This document shows, in pieces, positions 18,220 to 26,743 of a stretch of 64,000 nt of DNA. The position numbers were made by a program, and so were the translations under genes. Under the pieces are notes generated by a model that was not told the origin of the DNA, did no database searches, and worked only from the letters and a program-made list of their open reading frames with translations. Source of the DNA: Bradyrhizobium sp. (GTDB lineage Bacteria > Pseudomonadota > Alphaproteobacteria > Rhizobiales > Xanthobacteraceae); the NCBI RefSeq assembly GCF_022844465.1, contig NZ_JALHLP010000014.1:1-64000 (forward strand). Reading direction: 5' to 3'. Each line of letters starts with the position of its first letter. Positions within the stretch are counted from its first letter, which is position 1.

Positions 18220-19113
18220 ATGCATCTTCTCAACCCCAGCAGCGACGCAGCTGACGACTTAGCCAACGGCTCCGCTATCCGATCCATTCTCACCGACATC
18301 CCGCTGTCGCCTCCCGCGATGGATCATCTCGATGCGCTCGAGGCTCAGAGCATCTACATCCTCCGCGAAGCCTTCGCGCGGCTGAAGAAGCTCGCGCTGC
18401 TGTGGTCGCTGGGCAAGGATTCCAACGTGATGATCTGGCTGGCGCGCAAAGCCTTCTTCGGTCGCGTGCCGTTTCCTGCACTCCACGTCGATACCGGCAA
18501 GAAGTTTCCGGAGATGTACGCGTTTCGCGATCGCTATGGAAAAGAGTGGAATCTCGATCTCAAGGTCGAGCTGTGCCCGCCGATCGACGACGTCGATCCG
18601 ACCTTGCCGCCGGCCGCGCGTTCCGCCGCCCGCAAGACCGAAGGGCTCAAGCTTGCGCTGAACAAATACGGGTTCGACGGCTTGATCGCCGGTATCCGTC
18701 GCGATGAAGAACCCACCCGCGCCAAGGAGCGGGTGTTTTCGCCGCGCGGGCCGGGAGGCGGCTGGGATGTGCGCGATCAACCGCCGGAATTCTGGGATCA
18801 GTTCAACGCCGCGCCGCCGCCGGGCGCTCATCTGCGCGTCCACCCGATCCTGCATTGGACCGAAGCCGACATCTGGGCCTATACCAGGCGCGAGAACATT
18901 CCGATCATTCCGCTGTATCTCTCCAGGGACGGCAAGCGTTATCGCTCGCTGGGCGACCAGGACATCACCCATCCGGTGGCCTCGACCGCTTCCAGCATCG
19001 ACGAGATCCTGATCGAGCTCGACGGCAGCAAGGTGCCAGAGCGCGCCGGCCGCGCACTTGATCACGAAACCGAAGACGCTTTCGAGCGGCTGCGCGTCGC
19101 CGGCTATCTCTGA
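18220..19113 (+). CDS. cysD: Sulfate adenylyltransferase subunit 2
   Basis: ATP sulfurylase catalytic subunit, 297 residues, forming APS from ATP and sulfate together with the CysN GTPase. The PP-loop is SLGKDS, preceded by LALLW; RRDEEPTRAKERVFSPRG and HPILHWTEADIWAY are further family blocks. The product has about 33 residues before MDHLDALEAQS, where most CysD proteins begin, so either the N-terminus is extended or translation starts at codon 34. It is 5 nt upstream of cysN/C. Confidence 0.95.
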   Translation: MHLLNPSSDAADDLANGSAIRSILTDIPLSPPAMDHLDALEAQSIYILREAFARLKKLALLWSLGKDSNVMIWLARKAFFGRVPFPALHVDTGKKFPEMYAFRDRYGKEWNLDLKVELCPPIDDVDPTLPPAARSAARKTEGLKLALNKYGFDGLIAGIRRDEEPTRAKERVFSPRGPGGGWDVRDQPPEFWDQFNAAPPPGAHLRVHPILHWTEADIWAYTRRENIPIIPLYLSRDGKRYRSLGDQDITHPVASTASSIDEILIELDGSKVPERAGRALDHETEDAFERLRVAGYL

Positions 19114-19118
19114 CGGAC

Positions 19119-21053
19119 ATGGGTGTGAGCGCAGCGATGAACATGATTCTTCCGGCAAGCGTTTCGGCGACGCCGAACGGCACCACCCGCCCGCAGGTTC
19201 GCATCGTCATTGTCGGCCATGTCGACCACGGCAAGTCCACCCTGGTCGGACGCCTGCTCCATGAAACCGGCAGCCTGCCTGACGGCAAGCTTGACATGCT
19301 CAAGGCCGTCAGCGCGCGGCGCGGCATGCCGTTTGAATGGTCGTTCCTGCTGGATGCGCTGCAGACCGAGCGCGACCAGGGCATCACCATCGACACCACG
19401 CAAATCCGCTTCCGCACCCGTTCCCGCGATGTCGTGCTGATCGACGCGCCCGGCCATGCCGAGTTCCTGCGCAACATGATCACCGGCGCTGCGCAGGCCG
19501 ATGCTGCGGTGCTGATCATCGACGCGCTGGAAGGCGTGCGCGACCAGACCCGCCGGCACGGCTATCTGCTGCAGCTGTTGGGAATCAAGCAGGTCGCGGT
19601 CGTCGTCAACAAGATGGACCGGGTCGATTTCGGCGCCGCGCGTTTCAACGCGATCAGCGACGAGATCTCGGCGCATTTGACCAGACTCGGCGTAACGCCG
19701 TCGGCGGTGATTCCGATCTCGGCGCGCGATGGCGACGGCGTCGCCGCGCGCACCCCGCGGATCGGCTGGTACCAGGGCCCGAGCGTGGTCGAGGCGCTCG
19801 ACGCGCTCGAACCGGCGCGGCCGCTGCATCAGCTGGCGCTGCGGCTGCCGGTGCAGGCGGTTTACAAGTTCGACGATCGCCGCATCGTCGCGGGCCGGGT
19901 CGAATCCGGCAGCCTGAGCGCCGGCGATGAGATCGTCATCATGCCCGCCGGCAAGATCGCGAAGGTCAAAAGCGTTGAGAGCTGGCCGGAGACGCTGCAT
20001 GGCAGCAGCCACGGCGCCGGCCGCTCGGTCGGCATCACGCTCGACCGCGAGCTGTTCGTCGAGCGTGGCGACGTCATCGCCCACGCCGGCGCGACCCCGT
20101 GCGATACGCGCCGGATTCGCGCCCGGGTCTTCTGGCTCCACGAAAAGCCGCTGTCGAAAGGCGATCAAATCCTGATCCGGCTGGGCACGCGGGAAAGCCG
20201 CGCCAGCGTGGTTGCGATCGAGAAGGTGGTGGATCCCGGCTCGCTCTCTCACGCGCAAACCGAATCAATCGCGCGCAGTCACGTCGGCGAAATCGACCTT
20301 TCGCTGGCGCAGGCGGTCGCGGCCGACCCTTACGGGGAAAATCCGCGCACCGGGCGGCTGGTGATCGAGGTCAACGGTCGCATCGCCGGCGGCGGTATCG
20401 TGCTCGCGGTTGACGCCGGGCAGCGCACCGTTCCGGTTGACATCGTGCCGGTGGAAAGCGCGTTGCGCCCCGAGGAGCGCTCGGCGCGCTACCGACACAA
20501 TGGCGCGGTAATCTGGCTGACGGGCCTGCCCGCTTCAGGCAAATCAACGCTCGCCCGTGCACTGGAGCGCCGGCTGTTCTCCCGCGCCGGGTCGCCCATC
20601 CTGCTCGACGGCGACACGCTGCGCGCCGGGCTCAGCAGCGATCTCGGTTTCTCGGCGCAGGATCGCAGCGAAAACATCCGACGCCTCGCCGAAGTTGCCG
20701 CCCATCTGGCGCGCAACGGCCATATCGCCATTGTCGCCGCGATATCGCCTGCGGCCGAGGATCGCGCCGCGGCGCGCCGCATCGCAGCTACATCCTTCCG
20801 CGAAATCTACGTCGCGACTCCGGCCGAGATCTGCGAGAGCCGCGATCCCAAGGGCCACTACGCCAAGGCGCGCGCCGGTTCGCTGCAGGCGTTCACCGGG
20901 ATCGACAACGGCTATCAGCCGCCAGCCGGCGCAGACCTGGAAATCGACACCTCGGCCCGAACAGTTTCGGACGCGACCGATGCGATCGAACGGATGCTGG
21001 CCGAGAGCGGCATTCTGCTCGACGAACCGGTCGATCTGGCGGCCAATGTCTAG
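19119..21053 (+). CDS. cysNC: Bifunctional sulfate adenylyltransferase subunit 1 / adenylylsulfate kinase (CysN-CysC fusion)
   Basis: Fusion of 644 residues, the NodQ-like arrangement. Residues ~26-450 form a CysN GTPase of the EF-Tu superfamily: GHVDHGKST (33-41), DAPGH, NKMD and the following beta-barrel domains. Residues ~462-630 form the APS kinase with its own P-loop GLPASGKST (about 469-477) and the LDGDTLR and DPKGHYAKAR blocks. It makes PAPS after APS, needed for sulfation. Nod-factor sulfation is one use of such proteins, but here the location in the cys locus argues for housekeeping assimilation. Confidence 0.95.
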   Translation: MGVSAAMNMILPASVSATPNGTTRPQVRIVIVGHVDHGKSTLVGRLLHETGSLPDGKLDMLKAVSARRGMPFEWSFLLDALQTERDQGITIDTTQIRFRTRSRDVVLIDAPGHAEFLRNMITGAAQADAAVLIIDALEGVRDQTRRHGYLLQLLGIKQVAVVVNKMDRVDFGAARFNAISDEISAHLTRLGVTPSAVIPISARDGDGVAARTPRIGWYQGPSVVEALDALEPARPLHQLALRLPVQAVYKFDDRRIVAGRVESGSLSAGDEIVIMPAGKIAKVKSVESWPETLHGSSHGAGRSVGITLDRELFVERGDVIAHAGATPCDTRRIRARVFWLHEKPLSKGDQILIRLGTRESRASVVAIEKVVDPGSLSHAQTESIARSHVGEIDLSLAQAVAADPYGENPRTGRLVIEVNGRIAGGGIVLAVDAGQRTVPVDIVPVESALRPEERSARYRHNGAVIWLTGLPASGKSTLARALERRLFSRAGSPILLDGDTLRAGLSSDLGFSAQDRSENIRRLAEVAAHLARNGHIAIVAAISPAAEDRAAARRIAATSFREIYVATPAEICESRDPKGHYAKARAGSLQAFTGIDNGYQPPAGADLEIDTSARTVSDATDAIERMLAESGILLDEPVDLAANV

Positions 21054-21100
21054 GCCTTTTAGACCCTTCTCATCGACCCGGCTTTAGGGCTAAAAGGGCG

Positions 21101-21127
21101 GCCAGCGCAGCCCCTTTCTGGCGCTTT
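21101..21127 (+). terminator. Possible rho-independent terminator after cysNC
   Basis: A weak stem (GCCAG/CTGGC) with a 12-nt loop is followed by GCGCTTTTTT about 50 bp after the cysNC stop codon. The T-run is clear, the stem is short, so termination strength is uncertain. Confidence 0.4.
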
Positions 21128-21186
21128 TTTGCTGCTTTTCCCTGAAAACAGCCGCCAAACGCCACTTCTTTTGAGAAAGCCCCTCC

Positions 21187-23349
21187 ATGAATCGTGTCGA
21201 TGCCCACGGATTGAAGATCGCCGCTGTCCTGTTCGATTTCATCGCCAAGGAGGCGACCCCCAAGACCGGCATTGCACCCGACGCGTTCTGGGCCGGTCTT
21301 GCCGCCATCATCAGGAAATTGGGGCCGAAAAACCGTGAGCTGCTCGCGTTCCGCGACGCGCTGCAGGCCAAGATCGACGGCTGGCACCGCGCCCACAAGG
21401 GCAAGCCGTTCGATATGGACGCCTATACGGCCTTCCTCAAACAGATCGGCTATCTGTTGCCGGAGCCGGCGACGCAACAGGTCGAGACAGCAAATGTCGA
21501 CGAGGAAATCGGCAAGATCTGCGGGCCGCAGCTCGTCGTTCCGCTGACCAACGCCCGCTATGCGCTGAACGCGGCGAACGCGCGCTGGGGCAGCCTGTAT
21601 GATGCCCTGTACGGCACCGACGCGATCCCGCACGACCCGGCCGAGGCTGGCCGGGGCTACAACAAGGCGCGCGGCGACAAGGTGATCGCCAAGGCCAAGG
21701 CCTTTCTCGATGCCGCCGTGCCGCTAGCGGCCGGCAGCCACAGTGAAGTCACCTCCTACGCGGTGGCGGCCGGGCGATTGGCCGTCAAACTGAAGAGTGG
21801 TGAGGCGACCGGCCTGAAATCGGCCGCGCAGTTCGCAGGCTTCCAGGGCGAGGCCGCCCAGCCGACCGCGATCCTGCTGGTCAACAACGGCATGCATATC
21901 GAGATCAGGATCGACCGCGGTCACGCGATCGGCAAGGACGACCCGGCCGGCGTCGCCGATATGATCCTGGAATCGGCGGTGTCCACCATTCTCGACATGG
22001 AAGATTCGGTCGCCACCGTCGATGCCGAGGACAAGGTGCTGGTCTATCGCAACACGCTCGGCCTGATGAACGGCACGCTCTCGGCCGATTTCGAAAAGGG
22101 CGGCAGGACGGTCAAGCGTTCGCTCAATCCCGACCGCGTCTACAGGACGCCCGACGGCAAGGAACTCACGCTGCACGGCCGCAGTCTTTTGCTGATGCGC
22201 AATGTCGGCCATCACATGTTCACCGACGCCGTGCTCGACGAGAAGGGCGAAGAGATTCCGGAGGGCCTGCTCGACGCTGCGGTCGCCGGCCTGCTTGCGA
22301 TCCACGACCTCAAGGGCTTTTCGAAGACCAAAAACAGCCGCACCGGCTCGGTCTACATCGTCAAGCCGAAGATGCACGGCCCTGACGAAGTCGCGCTGAC
22401 GTGTGAACTATTCGGCGAAGTCGAGAAGCTGCTAGGCCTGCCGGAGAACACCATGAAGGTCGGCATCATGGACGAGGAACGCCGCACCACGGTCAATCTC
22501 AAGGCCTGCATCCAGAACGCCTCCAAGCGCATCTGCTTCATCAACACCGGCTTCCTCGACCGCACCGGCGACGAAATTCATACCTCGATGGAAGCGGGTC
22601 CGATGATCCGCAAGAACGACATGAAGGCGCAGCCCTGGATCAAGGCCTATGAAGACTGGAACGTCGACATCGGCCTGATCGACGGCCTGCCCGGCCACGC
22701 CCAGATCGGCAAGGGCATGTGGGCGGCGCCCGACAAGATGGCCGACATGCTGACCCAGAAGCTCGTCCACCCCCAGGCCGGCGCGACCACCGCGTGGGTG
22801 CCATCGCCGACCGCGGCCACGCTGCACGCGCTGCATTATCACCAGGTCAACGTTCAGGCCCGCCAGCAGGAACTTGCCAAAGGCGGCCCGCGGGCGAAAC
22901 TGAAGGACATCCTCACCATTCCGGTATCGCAGTCGAACTGGGCGCCCGACGACGTCAAGCAGGAGATCGACAACAACTGCCAGGGCATCCTCGGCTACGT
23001 GGTGCGCTGGATCGATCAGGGCGTCGGCTGTTCCAAGGTGCCCGACATCCACGATGTCGGCCTGATGGAAGATCGCGCGACCTTGCGAATATCCAGCCAG
23101 CATCTTGCGAACTGGCTGGTGCATGGCGTCGTCAGCAAGGAGCAGGTGATGGAGTCGCTGAAGCGAATGGCGGTCGTGGTCGACGGCCAGAACAAGGGCG
23201 ATCCGCTCTACAAGCCGATGGCCCCCGCCTTCGACGGCATCGCCTTCAAGGCGGCCTGCGATCTCATCTTCAAAGGACGCGAACAGCCGAACGGCTACAC
23301 CGAATACATCCTCACCGCCCGCCGACGCGAGGCCAAGGCGGCGGGTTGA
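21187..23349 (+). CDS. glcB: Malate synthase G
   Basis: Condenses glyoxylate with acetyl-CoA to malate, the second step of the glyoxylate bypass. The 720-residue length is that of the monomeric G isoform. Conserved blocks include LDMEDSVATVDAEDK with acidic metal ligands, MRNVGHHMFTDAV, GIMDEERRTTVNL, HTSMEAGPMIRKNDMK, and VVDGQNKGDPLYKPM near the C-terminus with the catalytic Asp. The gene appears monocistronic; isocitrate lyase is not in the window. The ATG at 21187 sits at the usual N-terminus. Confidence 0.96.
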   Translation: MNRVDAHGLKIAAVLFDFIAKEATPKTGIAPDAFWAGLAAIIRKLGPKNRELLAFRDALQAKIDGWHRAHKGKPFDMDAYTAFLKQIGYLLPEPATQQVETANVDEEIGKICGPQLVVPLTNARYALNAANARWGSLYDALYGTDAIPHDPAEAGRGYNKARGDKVIAKAKAFLDAAVPLAAGSHSEVTSYAVAAGRLAVKLKSGEATGLKSAAQFAGFQGEAAQPTAILLVNNGMHIEIRIDRGHAIGKDDPAGVADMILESAVSTILDMEDSVATVDAEDKVLVYRNTLGLMNGTLSADFEKGGRTVKRSLNPDRVYRTPDGKELTLHGRSLLLMRNVGHHMFTDAVLDEKGEEIPEGLLDAAVAGLLAIHDLKGFSKTKNSRTGSVYIVKPKMHGPDEVALTCELFGEVEKLLGLPENTMKVGIMDEERRTTVNLKACIQNASKRICFINTGFLDRTGDEIHTSMEAGPMIRKNDMKAQPWIKAYEDWNVDIGLIDGLPGHAQIGKGMWAAPDKMADMLTQKLVHPQAGATTAWVPSPTAATLHALHYHQVNVQARQQELAKGGPRAKLKDILTIPVSQSNWAPDDVKQEIDNNCQGILGYVVRWIDQGVGCSKVPDIHDVGLMEDRATLRISSQHLANWLVHGVVSKEQVMESLKRMAVVVDGQNKGDPLYKPMAPAFDGIAFKAACDLIFKGREQPNGYTEYILTARRREAKAAG

Positions 23350-23421
23350 GCTGCGGTCACAACGTGGTTCGGGAGCATCGCTCAAGCCCCGGAAGCAGCC
23401 GTGGTCTTGGAGCCAAACGGG

Positions 23422-23577
23422 CTATATCACGGAAATATATCGCAAAAGCGAGATCACGCCGAGAATGATCACCACGACGCGGGCGATCTGCTTCGCGCGG
23501 CCGTCAAGCGGCAAGAGATTGATGAGATAGAGGACAAGAATAACGACCAGGAACGTGATGAGTATGCTGACGAGCAT
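23422..23577 (-). CDS. Small conserved membrane protein (Thivi_2564-like)
   Basis: A 51-residue protein with two hydrophobic helices, MLVSILITFLVVILVLYLIN and IARVVVIILGVISLLRYI, joined by a polar turn LLPLDGRAKQ. This pattern matches the tiny family named after Thivi_2564 as I remember it. AGGGGG lies upstream of the ATG. An exact EcfG-type promoter ends about 48 bp upstream, so it is probably part of the general stress response. Function unknown; small size and two helices suggest a membrane modulator. Confidence 0.75.
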   Translation of the reverse strand: MLVSILITFLVVILVLYLINLLPLDGRAKQIARVVVIILGVISLLRYISVI

Positions 23578-23624
23578 GCCGGCCCCCTGTTGCAAGCCGC
23601 GGAAATGCGGTGTTTGCGCCTGAT

Positions 23625-23649
23625 AACGTCAACGGGGGCTTGGGGTTCC
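23625..23649 (-). promoter_or_regulatory. EcfG-type sigma promoter (GGAAC-N16-CGTT)
   Basis: On the minus strand GGAAC (23649-23645) is separated by exactly 16 nt from CGTTAT (CGTT at 23628-23625). This is the consensus for the alphaproteobacterial general stress sigma factor. It points at the 51-residue membrane protein starting at 23577. Confidence 0.75.
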
Positions 23650-23661
23650 GTTGCGGGAACC

Positions 23662-24327
23662 TCAATTCTGGCTGCTGTCACTGCGTGCCACGATCCGCAC
23701 GCGATCATACTGGGCGCGCACCCGCTCGGAAGCGGGTGAGAAATTCAGCCCAGCACCCCGTCTGTCGCCGCTGCGGCCGGCGACCAAGAGGCCATTTTCG
23801 CCGGCGACGATGTCGCCCTTGCGCAGAGTCGGATCGTTCTCGATCTTGACCGGCGCCAACCCGATCTGGTCCTTGCCATTACAGGTGCATCCGCTGACGA
23901 TTTCCTCGCGGAAGCGGAAGGCGTTGGGCATGTCAGAATAGGTCTTGCCGTTCTGCGCCGCGGCGCTGTCGATGCTGCTGCCATAAAATACCCTGGTTTC
24001 GCTCGCGGGGCAGAAGCTCTTGCAGGAAGCCACGCGGCTTGCATTGTCGGACCCGTTCACCGGAAAGAAACGTCCGTCGCAAGTGCGCACGCAAAACGCC
24101 TGGCTGCCGCCCGCGTAACGGGGGCGCGGTTCGGCGCGGGGGACGGAAACCGAACGGTCGTCTCTGGCATACGGCATCGATATATAAGGCTGGCGGACGT
24201 GCGGCCCGTCAAACCCGCCGAACAGCTGCGAGAAGAAGTCCTGCGCCTGCGCAGCCGGGGCCAGCGCGCATGCCAATGCCAGCGCTGCCGCAGCCCATGC
24301 CGCCGGTTTTCCAGATAGCGTCTGCAT
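23662..24327 (-). CDS. DUF2865 domain-containing exported protein
   Basis: Secreted protein of 221 residues with a signal peptide ending near AQAQDFF. The DUF2865 core has several conserved cysteines: AFCVRTCDGRFFPV, SCKSFCPASETRVFYG and SGCTCNGKD. The family is restricted to alphaproteobacteria, and its role is unknown; the Cys pattern suggests disulfides in the periplasm. It is followed downstream by the small membrane protein on the same strand but with its own promoter in between. Confidence 0.85.
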   Translation of the reverse strand: MQTLSGKPAAWAAAALALACALAPAAQAQDFFSQLFGGFDGPHVRQPYISMPYARDDRSVSVPRAEPRPRYAGGSQAFCVRTCDGRFFPVNGSDNASRVASCKSFCPASETRVFYGSSIDSAAAQNGKTYSDMPNAFRFREEIVSGCTCNGKDQIGLAPVKIENDPTLRKGDIVAGENGLLVAGRSGDRRGAGLNFSPASERVRAQYDRVRIVARSDSSQN

Positions 24328-24354
24328 TTGCGTCTCCTGCTCCCGCGTGGGGCG

Positions 24355-25140
24355 TCAATTGAGCTGTGACAATGTCGCGTTCATCGCGTGGCGACCCGAC
24401 GTCAACGTGACTACCGGAGATGATGGCGCGCGAGCCGGGCGGATCGCGTTGCGGGACCGTGCATCGGTACCGCGCGCGAGCACCGGCGCCTGGTTCGGCA
24501 GCACCACGACCTTGGTGCCGACATTGACGCGGCTGAACAGATCGGTGACGTCTTCATTGGTCAGGCGAATGCAGCCGCTGGAGACGAACTTTCCGATCGT
24601 CGAGGGATCATTGGTGCCGTGAATGCGATAGTGGCTGGTGCCCAGATATAATGCGCGCGCGCCGAGCGGATTGCCGGGACCGCCCGCCATGAATCGGGGC
24701 AGATAAGGCTGCCGGGCGATCATCTGGGCCGGCGGTCTCCAATCGGGCCATTCTGCCTTTCGACTGACAGTTTGCACGCCCGACCAAGTGAAGCCTTCTC
24801 GGCCAACGCCGACGCCGTAACGGATCGCGCGACCCTGGCCAAGGACGTAATACAGAGCGGTGTTGCCGGTATCGATGATGATGGTACCGGGCGTTTCGCT
24901 GGTGCTAAACGCGATGACGGCGCGCCGAAGCCGTTCGGGGCGCGCTCCGTCCTCGTTCGATATTTCGTCCAAGGGATAGGTTAGCGGCTCAGCAGATGCA
25001 TAGCCGAGCACCTGCGCGCTTGCCGGGCTCACGGGTGCTGCAAGGAAGACTGCGCCCAACACGGCGCCCATTACGACAAGTGTTTGCGCGGCGCGTGACG
25101 ACGCCTGACGATCGATCGACTGTTGCATGGGATGCCTCAA
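24355..25140 (-). CDS. L,D-transpeptidase (YkuD domain)
   Basis: Periplasmic enzyme of about 261 residues that cross-links peptidoglycan through diaminopimelate residues or anchors proteins to it. The N-terminus carries a signal peptide cleaved near PASAQ. The catalytic motif is visible as H174 in RIHGTND and C190 in SSGCIRLTNED. An in-frame ATG at codon 5 (MQQSIDR) could be the true start. The gene is preceded by an exact EcfG-type promoter about 36 bp upstream, which links wall remodelling to stress. Confidence 0.92.
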   Translation of the reverse strand: MRHPMQQSIDRQASSRAAQTLVVMGAVLGAVFLAAPVSPASAQVLGYASAEPLTYPLDEISNEDGARPERLRRAVIAFSTSETPGTIIIDTGNTALYYVLGQGRAIRYGVGVGREGFTWSGVQTVSRKAEWPDWRPPAQMIARQPYLPRFMAGGPGNPLGARALYLGTSHYRIHGTNDPSTIGKFVSSGCIRLTNEDVTDLFSRVNVGTKVVVLPNQAPVLARGTDARSRNAIRPARAPSSPVVTLTSGRHAMNATLSQLN

Positions 25141-25175
25141 TGGCGATGCGCATCATATGATGCTCTCCCGAAATC

Positions 25176-25200
25176 AACGTCCCCGACGGTCGGTTGTTCC
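25176..25200 (-). promoter_or_regulatory. EcfG-type sigma promoter (GGAAC-N16-CGTT)
   Basis: On the minus strand GGAAC (25200-25196) is followed after 16 nt by CGTTGA (CGTT at 25179-25176). It lies 36 bp upstream of the L,D-transpeptidase start at 25140 and is correctly oriented for it. Confidence 0.75.
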
Positions 25201-25332
25201 CCGCGCGGATGGCGCGGGGCTTGAGATTGTCACTAATCTTGCAGGATAAACTTGAGAAGGAAGCGCGCATGCACAGGTCGCATCACGCCGCTCGCATCAA
25301 CCGTCATGCGGGGAGATGCCCTGCGCGGACCT

Positions 25333-25722
25333 TCAGGTCACGCAGCGGGCTGGCTGAAGCAGCTTGGCAATATCGGTGAGAACACTGACCGGCGGCTCGC
25401 AGGCGACGGTGGATTTCGCGGTCGCCTTCGGCGCTGGTGCAGCCGGCCGATAACCCGTTTCTTCCCTGGAAACGAGCGGTACGCGCAGCACTACCGAGGT
25501 GTCGGCGAGACCGTCAAGTTGGAGGGCAATCGTCCGGGTCAGGTTAGGCTGCGCCTTGACGGCGTCACGATCGGTCTTGCCGGCGCGATTTACACCGCTT
25601 TGGGGCGCTGGCGCCGATGACCCCTGGCCGTTGATCAGATCGTGTCCGGAAGCGAACGGGACTGCGCCCAACGTTGCCGAAAGAGCCAATATCGCCAGAA
25701 CTCGATTGGTTAGTTGAGACAT
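25333..25722 (-). CDS. Hypothetical exported protein
   Basis: The 129-residue product from the ATG at 25722 begins with a signal-peptide-like segment (MSQLTNRVLAILALSATLGA) and continues with a Pro/Ala/Thr-rich, low-complexity body. Two Cys occur near the C-terminus (VACEPP and ARCVT) and could form a disulfide. No family is recognised. The gene lies alone on the minus strand; between it and the L,D-transpeptidase (25141-25332) only the EcfG promoter was seen. Confidence 0.55.
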   Translation of the reverse strand: MSQLTNRVLAILALSATLGAVPFASGHDLINGQGSSAPAPQSGVNRAGKTDRDAVKAQPNLTRTIALQLDGLADTSVVLRVPLVSREETGYRPAAPAPKATAKSTVACEPPVSVLTDIAKLLQPARCVT

Positions 25723-25829
25723 GGCGCTGATCCCCTCGCCCGATGTCAGAACCAACCTGCGTTGGACCCGGTTGATCCGGTGGACCTCCATCACTTAACC
25801 GTTACGAAAAAATCGGCCGGAGCGGCGGG

Positions 25830-25939
25830 AACGTTTCCGGGCTTCGGGAGTCATCGAAACAGCCGGTTATTCCCCCTGCCCCATTGACCGGCGATGTAGG
25901 GCGCGACCGTGGTGATGCCGGTCGCGCCCTGCTTTTTTT
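25830..25939 (+). ncRNA. Candidate small RNA ending at a strong terminator
   Basis: No protein gene precedes the excellent plus-strand terminator at 25898-25939, yet the preceding ~70 nt contain short self-complementary blocks (GGGAACGTTTCCGGG and flanks). A stand-alone small RNA is one explanation. No convincing promoter was found, and the 5' end given here is arbitrary. It could also be a 3' remnant of an older transcript. Confidence 0.3.
25898..25939 (+). terminator. Rho-independent terminator without an obvious gene
   Basis: A perfect 11-bp stem (AGGGCGCGACC at 25898-25908, complement at 25920-25930) with an 11-nt loop is followed by GC and seven T. The T-run is on the plus strand only, so it stops rightward transcription, while the nearest annotated genes on both sides are leftward. 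Confidence 0.85.
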
Positions 25940-26008
25940 GTCCTCGACCTGACCGTCACTCCGCCAAACTGATCGGGGAACTTGCGGCGGCCCGTTCAAG
26001 GCACCGGG

Positions 26009-26415
26009 CTATATTCCCAGCAGGAGGTACCACCAGACCGGCAAGGTCAGAAACGATGCGGCGACGCCGTAAAAGGCTTCAAGCATCGGCAACCCGACGA
26101 AGGAGGTATTGCCGAGGCCGGCGACAAGGATCAACCCGCCGGTCGTGGCCGGTGCGAACCTCAGCACTTTCGACGCCGCCCAGAAGAACAGCCCGGCGAT
26201 GGTGAAAAGCAGCCAGGGCATGGCCACCGCGTAAGCGAGCATCGTCTGGAATTGAGGTTGTGGATGTGCAGCAGGGTAAGCGCCGGCAAAGAGACGTGGA
26301 TGATGAAACCGTTGATGGACGCAGGAGCATTCTCGGGGACGCGGCCATATCGCCGCAACGCCATTCCGATCAACATGCAAGCGAACAGCAGGACGACGTT
26401 GCCCATAGCCGTCAC
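26009..26415 (-). pseudogene. Broken AEC (auxin efflux carrier family) transporter
   Basis: Two frames together resemble the N-terminal third of an AEC-family permease. From 26415 (or the ATG at 26406) one frame reads MGNVVLLFACMLIGMALRRY to about HIHNLN near 26260. The continuation FQTMLAYAVAMPWLLFTIAG to GNTSFVGLPMLEAFYG is in another frame. After that the family similarity stops and the frame ends at 26009. Full-length members have about 300 residues and ten helices; here only about 130 codons remain. A frameshift plus a 3' deletion is the simplest reading. Confidence 0.7.
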
Positions 26416-26510
26416 TCCCTAGAGCTGACTGCGAAAGTCGATCACCCGGCAGAAAACGCGCGCTCCAAGCTGAGTACGCCACGCGATGGATCGTCGCAGG
26501 AGCCGGTTTC

Positions 26511-26529
26511 GTTTCGATGGAATCGAAAC
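26511..26529. repeat. Short perfect inverted repeat
   Basis: GTTTCGAT, three spacer bases, then its exact complement. There is no T-run, so it is not a terminator. It lies between the AEC remnant and the next minus-strand gene; similar GTTTCGAT hairpins are familiar from Bradyrhizobium intergenic DNA. Confidence 0.6.
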
Positions 26530-26533
26530 AGGC

Positions 26534-26743
26534 TCAGCATTCTCGATTTGCCGCGCTTTCTTGACGCCAACCGGATTCCGCTTCGCTCAAGAACGATCGG
26601 CCGCCCTGGGCGAACACCACCCCAAGCGTGATCAGCATCAGCGCGATCGCGACAATGAATCTGACGATCGAGATGCGCCCACCATACAAGAGCGAATCCG
26701 GTGAACTGTCGGAGGTAGGTCGAGAAACAGATCGTGTACGCAT
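26534..26743 (-). CDS. Hypothetical small membrane protein
   Basis: A 69-residue product with a single hydrophobic segment (ISIVRFIVAIALMLITLGVV) after a polar N-terminus of about 28 residues. AGGAG is placed 7 nt before the ATG at 26743, a good initiation signal. No family is recognised. It overlaps the end of another small reading frame that starts at 26922. Confidence 0.5.
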   Translation of the reverse strand: MRTRSVSRPTSDSSPDSLLYGGRISIVRFIVAIALMLITLGVVFAQGGRSFLSEAESGWRQESAANREC

